Source: Paracoccaceae bacterium
GTDB taxonomy: Bacteria; Pseudomonadota; Alphaproteobacteria; Rhodobacterales; Rhodobacteraceae
Length of the DNA stretch: 64,000 bases
Direction of reading: 5' to 3'
Assembly (NCBI GenBank): GCA_026706985.1
Contig: JAPOXR010000003.1
Span: 1 to 64,000, forward strand
Part shown: positions 27,958 through 37,486 of the stretch, piece after piece
Layout: each line of letters starts with the position of its first letter
How positions within the stretch are numbered: the stretch's first letter is position 1
Translations under genes and position numbers: made by a program
The notes under the pieces: model-generated
What the model was told of the DNA's origin: nothing
The model's input: only the letters and a program-made list of their open reading frames with translations
Databases searched by the model: none

Positions 27958-28971
27958 ATGCTGATTCATCGCCGACAATTCCTGAATTTAGCGGTGGCAG
28001 GCGGTATGCTTGCAGTGCCTGCCATTTCCGGCGCCGGGCAACCGCTCAAAGTCGGCGCTGTTTATACGGTTCCGGTGGCACAGCAATGGATCGCACGTAT
28101 CCACAGCGCATTGTTGGATTATGTTGTGCGTGGCGAGATTGATTACCGATTTTCCGAGAATGTGCAGTTTGCGGATTACGGCAGCGTTTTGCGGCAATTC
28201 GCTTCCGCAGGTTATGACCTGGTCCTGAGCGACGCGTTCGCGCATGAGGAGGATGCGCGCCTGATTGCCCGGGAATTTCCGAATTCCACGTTCCTGCTTG
28301 GTTCGGGCTATGCTGTGGACAGTCGCTTTCCGAATGTTCTGGTGTTCGACAGCTATATCCAGGACGCATCGCATTTGACCGGTATTGTCGGAGGAGCAAT
28401 GACGCAGACCGGCAAGGTCGGTATCGTCGCCCGCCTGGATTTTCCCGGAGTGAACCGGCTCCTGAACGCCTTCATTGACGGTGCGCGCGAGTGGCGATCC
28501 AATACCGAATTTGTCGTTGATTATATCGGCTCATGGTATGATCCGGAACGCGCCGGCGAGTTAGCGGTGACGCAGATCGCGGGTGGAGCTGATGTCATTC
28601 TGGCCGATGCGGCCGGGGCCGCCGAAACCGCCGGACACAATCAAATCCCCGCAATCGGCAGTTTTTCCGGACCGGTCTCAGCGCAGTCGGCGATGCTGGT
28701 GACTGCGGCAGTCTGGCATTTCGAACCGACATTGCAGGCGGTGCTGGACCGTGTGAGGGGTAAGAGTCGGGGTGTCAATGACTTCGGCATCTACTCCTAT
28801 ATCCGCCATTCCGGTTGCTCTATCATGCCGATTGCTGCATTTCCGGACCGGATTCCGGAAAACGCCATCGAAAGGGTGGCCCGGCGCGAAAACGAAATGC
28901 GGCAGCAGCTTTTCACTGCCAATCACAACCCGTCGAGGCCGTTTTCGGGACTGTTCCCGGCTCTGCAGTAA
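27958..28971 (+). CDS. BMP-family periplasmic binding protein with Tat-type signal
   Basis: 337-residue solute-binding protein of the basic-membrane-protein (BMP/Med) family, whose characterised members bind nucleosides, purines or similar ligands. The N-terminus has HRRQFLNLAVAGGMLAVPAIS, a twin-arginine export signal, so it is probably exported folded. The body shows the family pattern: KVGAVYTVPVAQQWIARI, then a Y..VLSDAF block, SYIQDASHLTGIVGGAM, a GKVGIVARL block and GADVILADAAGA. No ATPase or permease gene stands beside it, so it is an orphan here. Its neighbour on the other strand ends 10 bases away. Confidence 0.8.
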   Translation: MLIHRRQFLNLAVAGGMLAVPAISGAGQPLKVGAVYTVPVAQQWIARIHSALLDYVVRGEIDYRFSENVQFADYGSVLRQFASAGYDLVLSDAFAHEEDARLIAREFPNSTFLLGSGYAVDSRFPNVLVFDSYIQDASHLTGIVGGAMTQTGKVGIVARLDFPGVNRLLNAFIDGAREWRSNTEFVVDYIGSWYDPERAGELAVTQIAGGADVILADAAGAAETAGHNQIPAIGSFSGPVSAQSAMLVTAAVWHFEPTLQAVLDRVRGKSRGVNDFGIYSYIRHSGCSIMPIAAFPDRIPENAIERVARRENEMRQQLFTANHNPSRPFSGLFPALQ

Positions 28972-28981
28972 GTTCACGGGA

Positions 28982-30001
28982 TCAGGCCGTTTCCGCGATC
29001 TCCAGGGCCAGTTCCGCCAGCGTCGGAACCATTGTGCCATATTGCTTCGCCATTTCAGGATTTGAAGCATTCCCTTCGACGGCACGGCGGGCCACGCCTT
29101 CGAGAATGGCAGCGAGTTTGAACAGCGCGAAGGCAAGGCAGAAATTCCACTCATCCGGTGGCCCGATGCCGCGATGCCGGCAATAGTCGGTCACGAATTC
29201 CTCTTCCCCGGGAAGTCCAAGCTGTCGGCGATCCAATCCGCCCAGGCCCGGCAACGGGCAGGAATGCGGCATCCGCCATTGGGCGCATTGATAGGCCAGG
29301 TCGGCAAAGGGGTGCCCAAGGGTCGCGAGTTCCCAATCTATCAACGCGACAGCCGTGTTGCCGGAGCGCTCAAATATGATGTTATCGAGCCTGAAATCGC
29401 CGTGAACCAGCCGGACTTCATCACCGAACTCCCGCATGTTCGAATTCAGCCAGGTGATCAATGTCTCCATATCCCGGTTTGGCGTAAGGCGGGAGCCACG
29501 ATATTGACGGCTCCAGATATGAGTCTGCCGACTGAAATATCCTTGGCGTCTGCCGAATCCGGACAATCCGATTTCGTCCGCATCAAGTTTATGCAATTCA
29601 GCCAGCAACTGGTTCATTTGACGGTAGATTCCGGCTCGTCTCTGCGCGTTCATCCGGGGCAGCGCCGGGTCGAAAAGCACTTCTCCCTCGACATGTTCCA
29701 TAACCAGGAAAGCCCGTCCGGTGGGCGAAGAGATATCTGTTTCCAGCAGCAGCATTTCCGGCACCGGAACCCTGGTGTGTTTCAACGCACGCATCACCTG
29801 GTACTCCCGCTCGACGAGATGTGCCGAGGGTAGCAGATTGCCCGGTGGTTTCGAGCGCAGGACAAATTTCCGCCTATCGGTCTTGATCAGGTAAGTCGGG
29901 TTCGATTGGCCTGAGGAAAATCGTTCAACGGCATGCACCCTCACGCCCGGAAGCACCCGGCGAAGGCAGAGTTCAACATTTCCAGTATCAATGTCCGGCA
30001 T
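28982..30001 (-). CDS. APH-family kinase, ACAD10/LvaA-like (4-hydroxyacyl-CoA kinase candidate)
   Basis: 339-residue aminoglycoside-phosphotransferase-fold protein. The N-lobe includes SSGQSNPTYLI and the ATP Lys region FVLRSKPPG. The catalytic loop is LVHGDFRLDNIIF and the metal site is ALIDWELATLGHPFADLAY. This exact wording is typical of the kinase domain of ACAD10/11 and of LvaA, which phosphorylate the 4-hydroxyl of 4-hydroxyacyl-CoAs, rather than of drug-resistance enzymes. It is divergent from an ACAD11-type dehydrogenase gene 173 bases away, which supports this reading. Assignment is inferred from family and context. Confidence 0.8.
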   Translation of the reverse strand: MPDIDTGNVELCLRRVLPGVRVHAVERFSSGQSNPTYLIKTDRRKFVLRSKPPGNLLPSAHLVEREYQVMRALKHTRVPVPEMLLLETDISSPTGRAFLVMEHVEGEVLFDPALPRMNAQRRAGIYRQMNQLLAELHKLDADEIGLSGFGRRQGYFSRQTHIWSRQYRGSRLTPNRDMETLITWLNSNMREFGDEVRLVHGDFRLDNIIFERSGNTAVALIDWELATLGHPFADLAYQCAQWRMPHSCPLPGLGGLDRRQLGLPGEEEFVTDYCRHRGIGPPDEWNFCLAFALFKLAAILEGVARRAVEGNASNPEMAKQYGTMVPTLAELALEIAETA

Positions 30002-30174
30002 GTGGGTTCTGGCTCAAATTGGCATCCTATCCTGCCGAGAGGAACATCTGTACGGGATTCACGGCGATTCGAAAGCCGGAAATCCTGCTGTATGACGCTC
30101 TCCACACTGCAAAATTGTTGATGTGGTGAAATTAAACTAACCTGTGTGTGGTTGATCAGGCAAAGGGCATTGTG

Positions 30175-31383
30175 ATGGAATTGGGGTTATCCGAACGCGC
30201 AAGGCAACTGCACTCGGCGATTCAGGAGATGATCGCGGACGAGATCATTCCTCTCGACGGTGAGTTTCTGGCCGAAGTGGATGTCGGTGACCGCTGGACG
30301 CTGACCCGGCGGCAGCAGGAAATTCTGACGGATTTGAAACACAAGGCGCGATCACGCGAGTTATGGAATCTTTGGCACACAAGCGGTGATGTCGGCCTGA
30401 CAACGGTTGAATATGCGTATTTTGCCGAAGAAATGGGACACTCCTACCTGGCTCCCGAAGTGTTTAACTGCAATGCCCCCGATACCGGCAACATGGAGGT
30501 TCTACTCAGATTCGGCACCAGTTCCATGCGGCGGAAATGGCTTCAGCCATTGCTTGAGGGCGAGATACGATCGGCATTCCTGATGACTGAACCCGGTGTC
30601 GCTTCCTCTGACGCAACGAATATTTCAATGAATTGTGAGAAGGATGCGGACGGATATATTCTGAATGGCGAGAAATGGTGGGCAACCGGCGCCGGTGATC
30701 CGCGTTGCCGCGTCTATATCATCATGGTTCGAACCGCGGATGATGCGCCCCGGCACAGAAATCATTCGATGCTGGTCATACCCGCGGATACGGCGGGTAT
30801 CTCCATCGTGCGACCCATGGAAATCTATGGAAATGATGATGCGCCGCATGGCCATATGCATATCTGTTTTGAGAATGTGAGGGTATCGCGGGACTGTATG
30901 CTGCTTGGTGAAGGACGCGGATTCGAAATCGCCCAGGGACGGTTGGGCCCGGGGCGCATTCATCACTGCATGCGTGCGATCGGCCAGGCGGAACGGGCGC
31001 TTGCGTCGCTTTGCCGGCGATCACATGAAAGAATCGCGTTTGGCAAACCGCTCGCACGGCTTGGCGGTAATGCCGACATCATAGCGCAATCCCGCATTGA
31101 AATCGAAGCTGCGCGTCTGCTCTGCCTGAAAGCCGCATGGATGATGGATCAAGGCGATGAGAAGGCTGCCGCCCCGTGGATCAGTATGGCGAAAACCCAA
31201 GTGCCGGCCGTGGCTCTCCGTGTCACCGATGAAGCCATTCAAATGCACGGTGCCGCCGGAATCAGTCAGGACACGCCGCTGGCAAGGCAGTGGTTGCATC
31301 TGCGCACACTCCGTCTTGCCGACGGGCCGGATGCCGTGCACCGCCGTCAGATCGCCCGCGCTGAGGCGAAGCGCTTTGCCTGA
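30175..31383 (+). CDS. ACAD10/11-type acyl-CoA dehydrogenase
   Basis: 402-residue flavoprotein of the acyl-CoA dehydrogenase fold. It carries the motifs specific to the ACAD10/11 branch: FNCNAPDTGNMEVL, AFLMTEPGVASSDATNI, YGNDDAPHGHMHICFENVRV, GFEIAQGRLGPGRIHHCMR and RLADGPDAVH. In this branch the enzyme acts on 4-phosphoacyl-CoA made by the partner kinase, eliminating phosphate to give an enoyl-CoA for beta-oxidation. The ATG at 30175 is chosen. The kinase gene is divergent. A thiolase at 55.5 kb and the short-chain dehydrogenase at 34.5 kb could serve later steps, but they are unlinked. Confidence 0.88.
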   Translation: MELGLSERARQLHSAIQEMIADEIIPLDGEFLAEVDVGDRWTLTRRQQEILTDLKHKARSRELWNLWHTSGDVGLTTVEYAYFAEEMGHSYLAPEVFNCNAPDTGNMEVLLRFGTSSMRRKWLQPLLEGEIRSAFLMTEPGVASSDATNISMNCEKDADGYILNGEKWWATGAGDPRCRVYIIMVRTADDAPRHRNHSMLVIPADTAGISIVRPMEIYGNDDAPHGHMHICFENVRVSRDCMLLGEGRGFEIAQGRLGPGRIHHCMRAIGQAERALASLCRRSHERIAFGKPLARLGGNADIIAQSRIEIEAARLLCLKAAWMMDQGDEKAAAPWISMAKTQVPAVALRVTDEAIQMHGAAGISQDTPLARQWLHLRTLRLADGPDAVHRRQIARAEAKRFA

Positions 31384-31416
31384 CGACGGAACCGATGGCG
31401 GAATGTGGCCGCCGGC

Positions 31417-32856
31417 TCAATCCAGCAGCGAAAGCAACTGGTGCAGTGAATCTTTGGCGTCACCGAAGAACATCCGTGTGTTTTCACGGTAGAACAGGGT
31501 GTTCTCAATACCCGAATAACCGGTGCCCTGCCCGCGCTTGGACACGATAACCTGTCTGGCCTTCCAGACCTCCAGCACCGGCATTCCGGCAATCGGCGAA
31601 TTTGGATCCTCTTGAGCAGCCGGGTTTACGATATCGTTGGAGCCGATCACGATCGCAACATCCGTGTCGGCGAAATCCTCATTGATCTCGTCCATTTCGA
31701 GAACAATATCGTATGGGACCTTGGCCTCGGCGAGTAGAACATTCATATGCCCGGGCAGTCGGCCGGCTACCGGATGAATGGCGAATCTGACGGTTTTTCC
31801 TTTACCACGGAGCCTTTGCACCAATTCGCTCACCGCGCCCTGCGCCTGTGCCACAGCCATGCCATATCCCGGTATGATGATAACGGATTCCGCATCCGTT
31901 AATGCCCAGGCGACGCCATCGGCATCGATTGCGGTCTGTTCGCCACTTGCCGCTGCCGCCGGTTCGCCGGTGCCGCCAAATCCGCCGAGAATCACGCTGA
32001 CAAAATGCCGGTTCATGGCTTTGCACATGATGTAGGAAAGAATCGCGCCGGACGAACCCACCAGCGAACCGGTGACGATCAACAGATCATTTTCCAGCGT
32101 GAAACCGATGGCGGCGGCAGCCCAGCCGGAATAGGAATTCAGCATGGAAACCACCACCGGCATATCGGCGCCACCGATACCCATGATTAAATGCCAGCCA
32201 ATACCGCCGGCGATGAGTGCCACCGCCACGATTGTCCAGAAACCGGCATCAGCCATATACATGCCGCTCAGTACGACACAGGCAATGACTCCCGCGGCGT
32301 TCCAAAGGTGACCACCGGGGAGTTTCCGCGGTTTTCCGTCAATCCAGCCTGCGAGCTTGCCAAAGGCAACGATCGATCCGGTGAATGTCACCGCGCCGAT
32401 GAATATGCCAAGGACAACCTCGATTTTAAGCACCAGGATTTCCGCTGCTGTCTTGGATGCGAGCTTCGCCGCAAATCCCGCCAGTTCTGTTCCCTCAACC
32501 GCGGAACCGATTGATGCCAGTTCCAGTTCGGCATTCAATCCGATAAACACCGCCGCCAGGCCGACAAAAGAATGCAGGGCGGCAACCAGTTGCGGCATTC
32601 CTGTCATCTGCACCCTGCGGGCGACAACGAGGCCGATAACAGCCCCCACCAGCATGGTTGCGCCCAGCAGAGCAAAGTGCCCGACTCCGGGTGCCAGTAT
32701 TGTCGCCGCGACAGCCAGGGCCATCCCGACCATTCCATACCAGATGGCGCGTTTGGCGGTTTCCTGATTGGCGAGGCCACCGAGCGAAAGAATAAACAGC
32801 ACTGAGGCGGTCACATAGACCGAAAGCAACAGGCCGTCTGCCAGTTGAAAATGCAA
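31417..32856 (-). CDS. pntB: NAD(P)+ transhydrogenase subunit beta
   Basis: Proton-pumping transhydrogenase subunit with the NADP-binding domain; it makes NADPH from NADH using the proton gradient. The first 270 residues hold about nine membrane helices. The C-terminal domain has [44 protein letters not shown] and a conserved [10 protein letters not shown] end. The best start is a TTG at 32856 with GGAG six bases upstream, just two bases after the pntA stop, giving about 479 residues. The frame runs on upstream inside pntA but that part is shadow. The AUG-less start may reduce its yield or rely on coupling to pntA. Confidence 0.95.
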   Translation of the reverse strand: MHFQLADGLLLSVYVTASVLFILSLGGLANQETAKRAIWYGMVGMALAVAATILAPGVGHFALLGATMLVGAVIGLVVARRVQMTGMPQLVAALHSFVGLAAVFIGLNAELELASIGSAVEGTELAGFAAKLASKTAAEILVLKIEVVLGIFIGAVTFTGSIVAFGKLAGWIDGKPRKLPGGHLWNAAGVIACVVLSGMYMADAGFWTIVAVALIAGGIGWHLIMGIGGADMPVVVSMLNSYSGWAAAAIGFTLENDLLIVTGSLVGSSGAILSYIMCKAMNRHFVSVILGGFGGTGEPAAAASGEQTAIDADGVAWALTDAESVIIIPGYGMAVAQAQGAVSELVQRLRGKGKTVRFAIHPVAGRLPGHMNVLLAEAKVPYDIVLEMDEINEDFADTDVAIVIGSNDIVNPAAQEDPNSPIAGMPVLEVWKARQVIVSKRGQGTGYSGIENTLFYRENTRMFFGDAKDSLHQLLSLLD

Positions 32857-32858
32857 TG

Positions 32859-34427
32859 CTAACTCCGTCGGAACATGGCAAGCATCCGGTGAGTCACCAG
32901 GAACCCGCCAACGATGTTGATCGACGCGATCAATACCGAGACCGCCGCGAGGGTGAGGACAATGATGTTGCCGGAGCCGATCTGAAGCAATGCGCCGACA
33001 ATGATGATACCGGAGATCGCATTGGTTACCGACATCAATGGCGTGTGAAGCGCATGCGTTACATTCCAGATCACCTGGAAGCCGACGAAGCACCCCAGCA
33101 CGAACACAATGAAATGCTGCATGAAGCTTGCCGGGGCAAAAATTCCGAGCATGATCGTCACCGATGCCCCGGCCACCAGTATCGCAGCCTGTTTCCGGGT
33201 TCGGGCATGGTATTCGGCCAGTTCAGCCGCCTGCTTCTCCTCAGGTGAGAGTGGCTTCGCCTGCCTGCGTTTGGCCGGAGCCGTGACTGCGGGTGTTTTC
33301 GGCGGCGGCGGCGGATAGGTGACTTCACCTTTGTGGGCAACCAAAGTCCCGCGTATGACATCATCCTGCGGATCCACCACCAGGTTCCCGTCTCTCGCCG
33401 GGGTCAGGTCCGACAGCAGGTGAAATATGTTGGTGCTGTAGAGCAGTGAGGCCTGCTCAGGCATCCGGCTGGGAAAATCGGTGTATCCGATGATGGTTAC
33501 GCCATTGCCGGTACGGATCTTCTCATCCACCACTGTCAATTCACAATTACCGCCACGCTCCGCCGCGAGATCAACGATCACTGAGCCCGGTTTCATCACC
33601 CGCACCATGTCTTCGAGCCACAATTTCGGCGCGTCGATACCGGGGATCAGCGCCGTTGTGATGACGATGTCAATCTCCGGTGCCAGGGTATGAAACAGTT
33701 CAAGCTGTTTGTCGCGGAATTCGGGCGATGACGGTTTCGCATAACCGCCGTCCCCGCTTGCATCCTCGTCAAAATCCAGCAACAGGAATTCCGCACCCAT
33801 GGATTCAATCTGTTCGGCGACTTCCGGGCGCACGTCGAAGGCCCGCACAATCGCGCCGAGTGATACAGCCGCCCCGATCGCCGACAGGCCGGCGACCCCG
33901 GCCCCGATGACCAGAAGTTTTGCCGGTGGAATTTTCCCCGCGGCGGTGACCTGACCGGTAAAGAACCGTCCGAAACTATTGCCCGCTTCCAGCACAGCGC
34001 GGTAACCGGCAATGTTGGCCATTGACGACAACGCATCCATTTTCTGCGCGCGCGAGATGCGCGGCACCATGTCCATGGCAAAAACCGTTGCTCCGGCACG
34101 GTTCGCTGCCGACAACAGTTCCCGGCTCTGTGCCGGCCAGAAAAAGGAGATAAGCGTCTGCCCGGAGCGCAGAGATTCCGCTGCCGGCAAAGAAGGAGGG
34201 CGGACCTGGATGATGACATCAGCCTCTGATCGACCTGCCTCCGCGTCCGGCAATATCCTCACACCGGATCGGCAATAGGATTCATCATCAAAACCGGCTG
34301 CCTCGCCGGCACCGGATTCGATGAGGCAGCTGTGGCCGAGTTTCCGCAGGCGCAGTGCCGAATCCGGTGTCAACGCGACTCTTGCCTCGCCGGGATCCGT
34401 TTCTTTCGCCACGAATATTTTAGCCAT
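32859..34427 (-). CDS. pntA: NAD(P)+ transhydrogenase subunit alpha (single-chain form)
   Basis: Carries the NAD(H)-binding domain and four membrane helices of the transhydrogenase in one chain of about 522 residues, as in E. coli. Many alphaproteobacteria instead split this into PntAA and PntAB. The N-terminal part shows [17 protein letters not shown] and the Rossmann site [15 protein letters not shown]. An Ala/Pro/Lys-rich linker with PPPPPK joins the membrane part, which ends in [23 protein letters not shown] 34427 is chosen over an upstream start at 34463. Cotranscribed with pntB. Confidence 0.95.
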   Translation of the reverse strand: MAKIFVAKETDPGEARVALTPDSALRLRKLGHSCLIESGAGEAAGFDDESYCRSGVRILPDAEAGRSEADVIIQVRPPSLPAAESLRSGQTLISFFWPAQSRELLSAANRAGATVFAMDMVPRISRAQKMDALSSMANIAGYRAVLEAGNSFGRFFTGQVTAAGKIPPAKLLVIGAGVAGLSAIGAAVSLGAIVRAFDVRPEVAEQIESMGAEFLLLDFDEDASGDGGYAKPSSPEFRDKQLELFHTLAPEIDIVITTALIPGIDAPKLWLEDMVRVMKPGSVIVDLAAERGGNCELTVVDEKIRTGNGVTIIGYTDFPSRMPEQASLLYSTNIFHLLSDLTPARDGNLVVDPQDDVIRGTLVAHKGEVTYPPPPPKTPAVTAPAKRRQAKPLSPEEKQAAELAEYHARTRKQAAILVAGASVTIMLGIFAPASFMQHFIVFVLGCFVGFQVIWNVTHALHTPLMSVTNAISGIIIVGALLQIGSGNIIVLTLAAVSVLIASINIVGGFLVTHRMLAMFRRS

Positions 34428-34546
34428 ATCCACCTGCCGCACAGCTATCAAAGGCACCCGCATCTATCATCTGCTGCATTTCAACGGCAAGTTCACTATG
34501 ACATCCCGGGGTTGATTTCCGTGTCCTGTCGGCGAATGAGGCAAGA

Positions 34547-35311
34547 ATGAAAGAAGACGCGCTGAGCGGTCAACATGCACTCATCACCGGTGGGGGTAGC
34601 GGGATTGGACTGGCGAGTGCCGCGGCATTGGCCGCCGCCGGCGCACGGGTGAGCATATGCGGCCGGAACCGGAAACGGCTGCAATCGGCAGCGAAGGGGA
34701 ATCGCATTTTCCCCGTGGCAATGGATGTCTGCGATGAACAGTCGGTCCGCAATGCCGTCAGCATGGCTGTTGCGGAAAACGGGCCGGTCAATATTCATGT
34801 GGCGAATGCGGGTATTGCGGAATCCTGCGGTTTCGACGAAATGAGTCTGCCTTTCTGGCACCGGATAATGATGACAAACCTTGACGGAGCGTTTGTGTCG
34901 ATCCGTGAATCGCTTCTCTCCATGCGAACGGAGAGTTGGGGGTGGATCATCACCATCGCTTCGGTTGCAGGTCTGCGTGGATTGAAACGGGCATCGGCAT
35001 ACACAGCCTCCAAACACGGCCTTGTCGGCTTGGCGCGGGCGCTGTCCGAAGAGTTGATCGGAAGCGGGATTACCGCAAACGCAATCTGTCCAGGATATGT
35101 GGACACACCGATTCTCGCCAAATCCGTGAAGGAAATCGCCGCACGCAGCGGAAAATCGGAACAGGATGCCCTGGCGGCGCTTCTCAGACTGAACCGTGAC
35201 AGAAAATTGATTGATCCGCACGAAGTCGCCGCGACTGCATTATGGCTGTGCCTGTCCGGGTCCGAAGGAATGAATGGTCAGGTCTTTCCGATCTCAGGTG
35301 GTCAGGTCTGA
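34547..35311 (+). CDS. Short-chain dehydrogenase/reductase (SDR)
   Basis: Classical SDR of 254 residues. The cofactor motif is TGGGSGIG with the Rossmann repeat through ANAG, the catalytic Ser is in IASVAG and the catalytic pair is YTASK. NAICPGYVDTP and a final FPISGGQV are also typical. The basic residues after the second strand (GRNRKR) suggest NADP(H) preference. The C-terminal part resembles hydroxyacyl or 3-oxoacyl-ACP reductases. Substrate unknown. It lies divergent from pntA and 48 bases upstream of the ABC cluster. Confidence 0.88.
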   Translation: MKEDALSGQHALITGGGSGIGLASAAALAAAGARVSICGRNRKRLQSAAKGNRIFPVAMDVCDEQSVRNAVSMAVAENGPVNIHVANAGIAESCGFDEMSLPFWHRIMMTNLDGAFVSIRESLLSMRTESWGWIITIASVAGLRGLKRASAYTASKHGLVGLARALSEELIGSGITANAICPGYVDTPILAKSVKEIAARSGKSEQDALAALLRLNRDRKLIDPHEVAATALWLCLSGSEGMNGQVFPISGGQV

Positions 35312-35359
35312 CCCAAGTCGATTGAGGGGCTTTTCAGTCGCGGCAAAAAACCATACCGG

Positions 35360-36406
35360 ATGCATGACGGCCAAACTCCTGACTGCGGCAGACATTCATT
35401 GGGAAGCAATTTGCACCGAAACGGCAAAATACCCGACGCGGACCCAATACTGTCTATCAAGGATCTTGAGGTCTGGTTTCATACGCGTGAGAACATAGTT
35501 CATGCCGTCAATTCGGTCAGTATGCAGGTGAGCCGCGGGGAAATTCTCGGTGTTGTCGGCGAATCCGGTTGCGGCAAATCTGTCACCATGATGTCGATAC
35601 TCGGATTATTGCCGAGCCCCCCGGCGGAAATCCGCAGTGGTGAAGCATTGCTTGAAGGGAAGAATCTTCTGGCTATGCGTCCGGATGAGCTGCGCATGAT
35701 CCGGGGACGGAAAATCGGGTTCATTTTCCAGGATCCGATGACCTCGCTGAATCCTGTTCTCAGCGTCGGGTTTCAGCTGCGTGAACCTCTGCGCACGCAT
35801 CTCGGCATGTCAAAAAAGGCGGCGAATGCGAGGGCTGCGGAATTGCTGGACATGGTTGGCATTCCCGCCGCGGCAAAAAGACTGTCCGATTTTCCGCACC
35901 AGTTTTCCGGAGGAATGCGTCAGAGGGTAATGATTGCCATGGCCTTGGCCTGCGATCCTGCGGTTCTGATCGCCGATGAACCGACAACAGCGCTCGATGT
36001 CACTATTCAGGCGCAGATTCTGGAACTTCTCGGCGAACTGCAGCAGTGCCTCGGCATGGCCATCATCTGGATTACCCACGATCTCGGCGTGATCGCCGGA
36101 TTGGCTGACAATGTATTGGTCATGTATGCCGGGCAGATCGTTGAGCGGGCACCTGTGGAGGCATTATTCGACAGTCCCGCGCATCCCTATACAAAAGCAT
36201 TGCTGCGCACAGTTCCGACAGTACGCGGCGACAGGCGGGAGAAGCTGCAGACCATATCCGGGCAAGCGCCGACACTGGTTTCAAAACCGGATTTCTGCCC
36301 GTTTATGCCCCGCTGTGAGCAGGCATTTGATCTCTGTTCAAAGCGCGTGCCGCCGCGGATTGTTCACGGCGAGTCGCGTGACAGCGCATGTTTTCTGGGA
36401 CAGTGA
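35360..36406 (+). CDS. oppD: Oligopeptide-type ABC transporter ATPase (OppD/DppD)
   Basis: First of two nucleotide-binding subunits of a peptide/nickel/opine-class importer. Walker A is GESGCGKSV, the signature is FSGGMRQRVMIAMAL, Walker B and the D-loop are ADEPTTALDVT, and the H-loop is ITHDLGV. The C-terminal OppDF extension with cysteines (FCPFMPRC..AFDLC) probably holds an iron-sulfur site. 348 residues if it starts at ATG 35360; the first 30 residues look non-conserved, and a TTG at 35411 is possible. Leads the operon oppD-oppF-binding protein-permease-permease. Confidence 0.88.
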   Translation: MHDGQTPDCGRHSLGSNLHRNGKIPDADPILSIKDLEVWFHTRENIVHAVNSVSMQVSRGEILGVVGESGCGKSVTMMSILGLLPSPPAEIRSGEALLEGKNLLAMRPDELRMIRGRKIGFIFQDPMTSLNPVLSVGFQLREPLRTHLGMSKKAANARAAELLDMVGIPAAAKRLSDFPHQFSGGMRQRVMIAMALACDPAVLIADEPTTALDVTIQAQILELLGELQQCLGMAIIWITHDLGVIAGLADNVLVMYAGQIVERAPVEALFDSPAHPYTKALLRTVPTVRGDRREKLQTISGQAPTLVSKPDFCPFMPRCEQAFDLCSKRVPPRIVHGESRDSACFLGQ

Positions 36407-36424
36407 ATTAAATTGAACGGGCAA

Positions 36425-37486
36425 ATGCATACTCCGGAATCTGAAGCCGCCCCATTGATCGAAGTCAGAGATCTCAAGGTTCATTTTCCAATCACTTCGG
36501 GCATTTTCCGGCGACAAACCGGTGTCGTTCAGGCTGTGCACAAGGTCAGCTTTGATATCCGGAACGGCGAAACACTCGGGCTGGTGGGTGAATCCGGTTG
36601 CGGAAAGTCGACCACCGGGCGCGCAATTCTTCGCCTGGTTGATATCACCGACGGCAGTATCGCTTTCGCGGGGGTGGATATTCCGAAGGCGGACAAGCGG
36701 CAGATGAAGCATCTACGGCCGCAGATGCAAATGATCTTTCAGGATCCGCAGGCGAGCCTGAATCCGCGTATGACCGTTGCCGAGATCATCGCCGAACCCT
36801 TGATCGAACAGGGACAGAAAACCCGCAGGGAACGGCTGCAACGGGTTTATGAACTCATGGATTCGGTCGGGTTGAACCGGGATTGGGCGGCGCGCTATCC
36901 GCATGAATTCTCCGGTGGTCAGCGACAACGGATCGGTATTGCCCGGGCACTGGCTCTCAACCCCAGGCTCGTTATCTGTGATGAGCCGATCGCGGCGCTT
37001 GATGTTTCGATCCAGGCACAGGTTGTCAATCTCCTGGAACGATTACAGGTTTCGCATCAGTTGACTTATCTGTTCATCAGCCATGATTTGGGCATGGTCA
37101 GGCACATCGCCGACAGGGTAGCGGTTATGTATCTCGGTCGGATCATGGAAATGGGACCGAAAGATGACCTCTATAGCAACCCCCTTCACCCTTATACGGA
37201 AGCCCTCTTGTCGGCGCTTCCACAACCGGATCCCGGCCTCGAGCGGAAACGGCGGCGAATTCTTCTCAAAGGCGATGTCGCCTCCCCTGCCGATCCGCCG
37301 AGCGGCTGTGTGTTCCGCACCCGATGCCCCAAAGCCATCGATCTTTGCCGGGAAAGAACCCCGAAATTCGCGCAGATTGCACCTGGACGATTTGCAGCGT
37401 GTCATCTCCTTGACATCAGCGGAGATGAAAACAAAACAATTCCAGGAAATTCGTTAACTGGCTCAAAAGGAGAGATCACCAAATGA
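36425..37486 (+). CDS. oppF: Oligopeptide-type ABC transporter ATPase (OppF/DppF)
   Basis: Second ATPase of the importer. It has the OppF-type lead [12 protein letters not shown], Walker [10 protein letters not shown], signature [15 protein letters not shown], Walker [12 protein letters not shown] and H-loop FISHDLGMV. The C-terminal oligopeptide extension contains [14 protein letters not shown]. The ATG at 36425 is used; a TTG four codons upstream is an alternative. Its TGA overlaps the ATG of the binding-protein gene. It pairs with OppD as a heterodimer. Confidence 0.93.
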   Translation: MHTPESEAAPLIEVRDLKVHFPITSGIFRRQTGVVQAVHKVSFDIRNGETLGLVGESGCGKSTTGRAILRLVDITDGSIAFAGVDIPKADKRQMKHLRPQMQMIFQDPQASLNPRMTVAEIIAEPLIEQGQKTRRERLQRVYELMDSVGLNRDWAARYPHEFSGGQRQRIGIARALALNPRLVICDEPIAALDVSIQAQVVNLLERLQVSHQLTYLFISHDLGMVRHIADRVAVMYLGRIMEMGPKDDLYSNPLHPYTEALLSALPQPDPGLERKRRRILLKGDVASPADPPSGCVFRTRCPKAIDLCRERTPKFAQIAPGRFAACHLLDISGDENKTIPGNSLTGSKGEITK

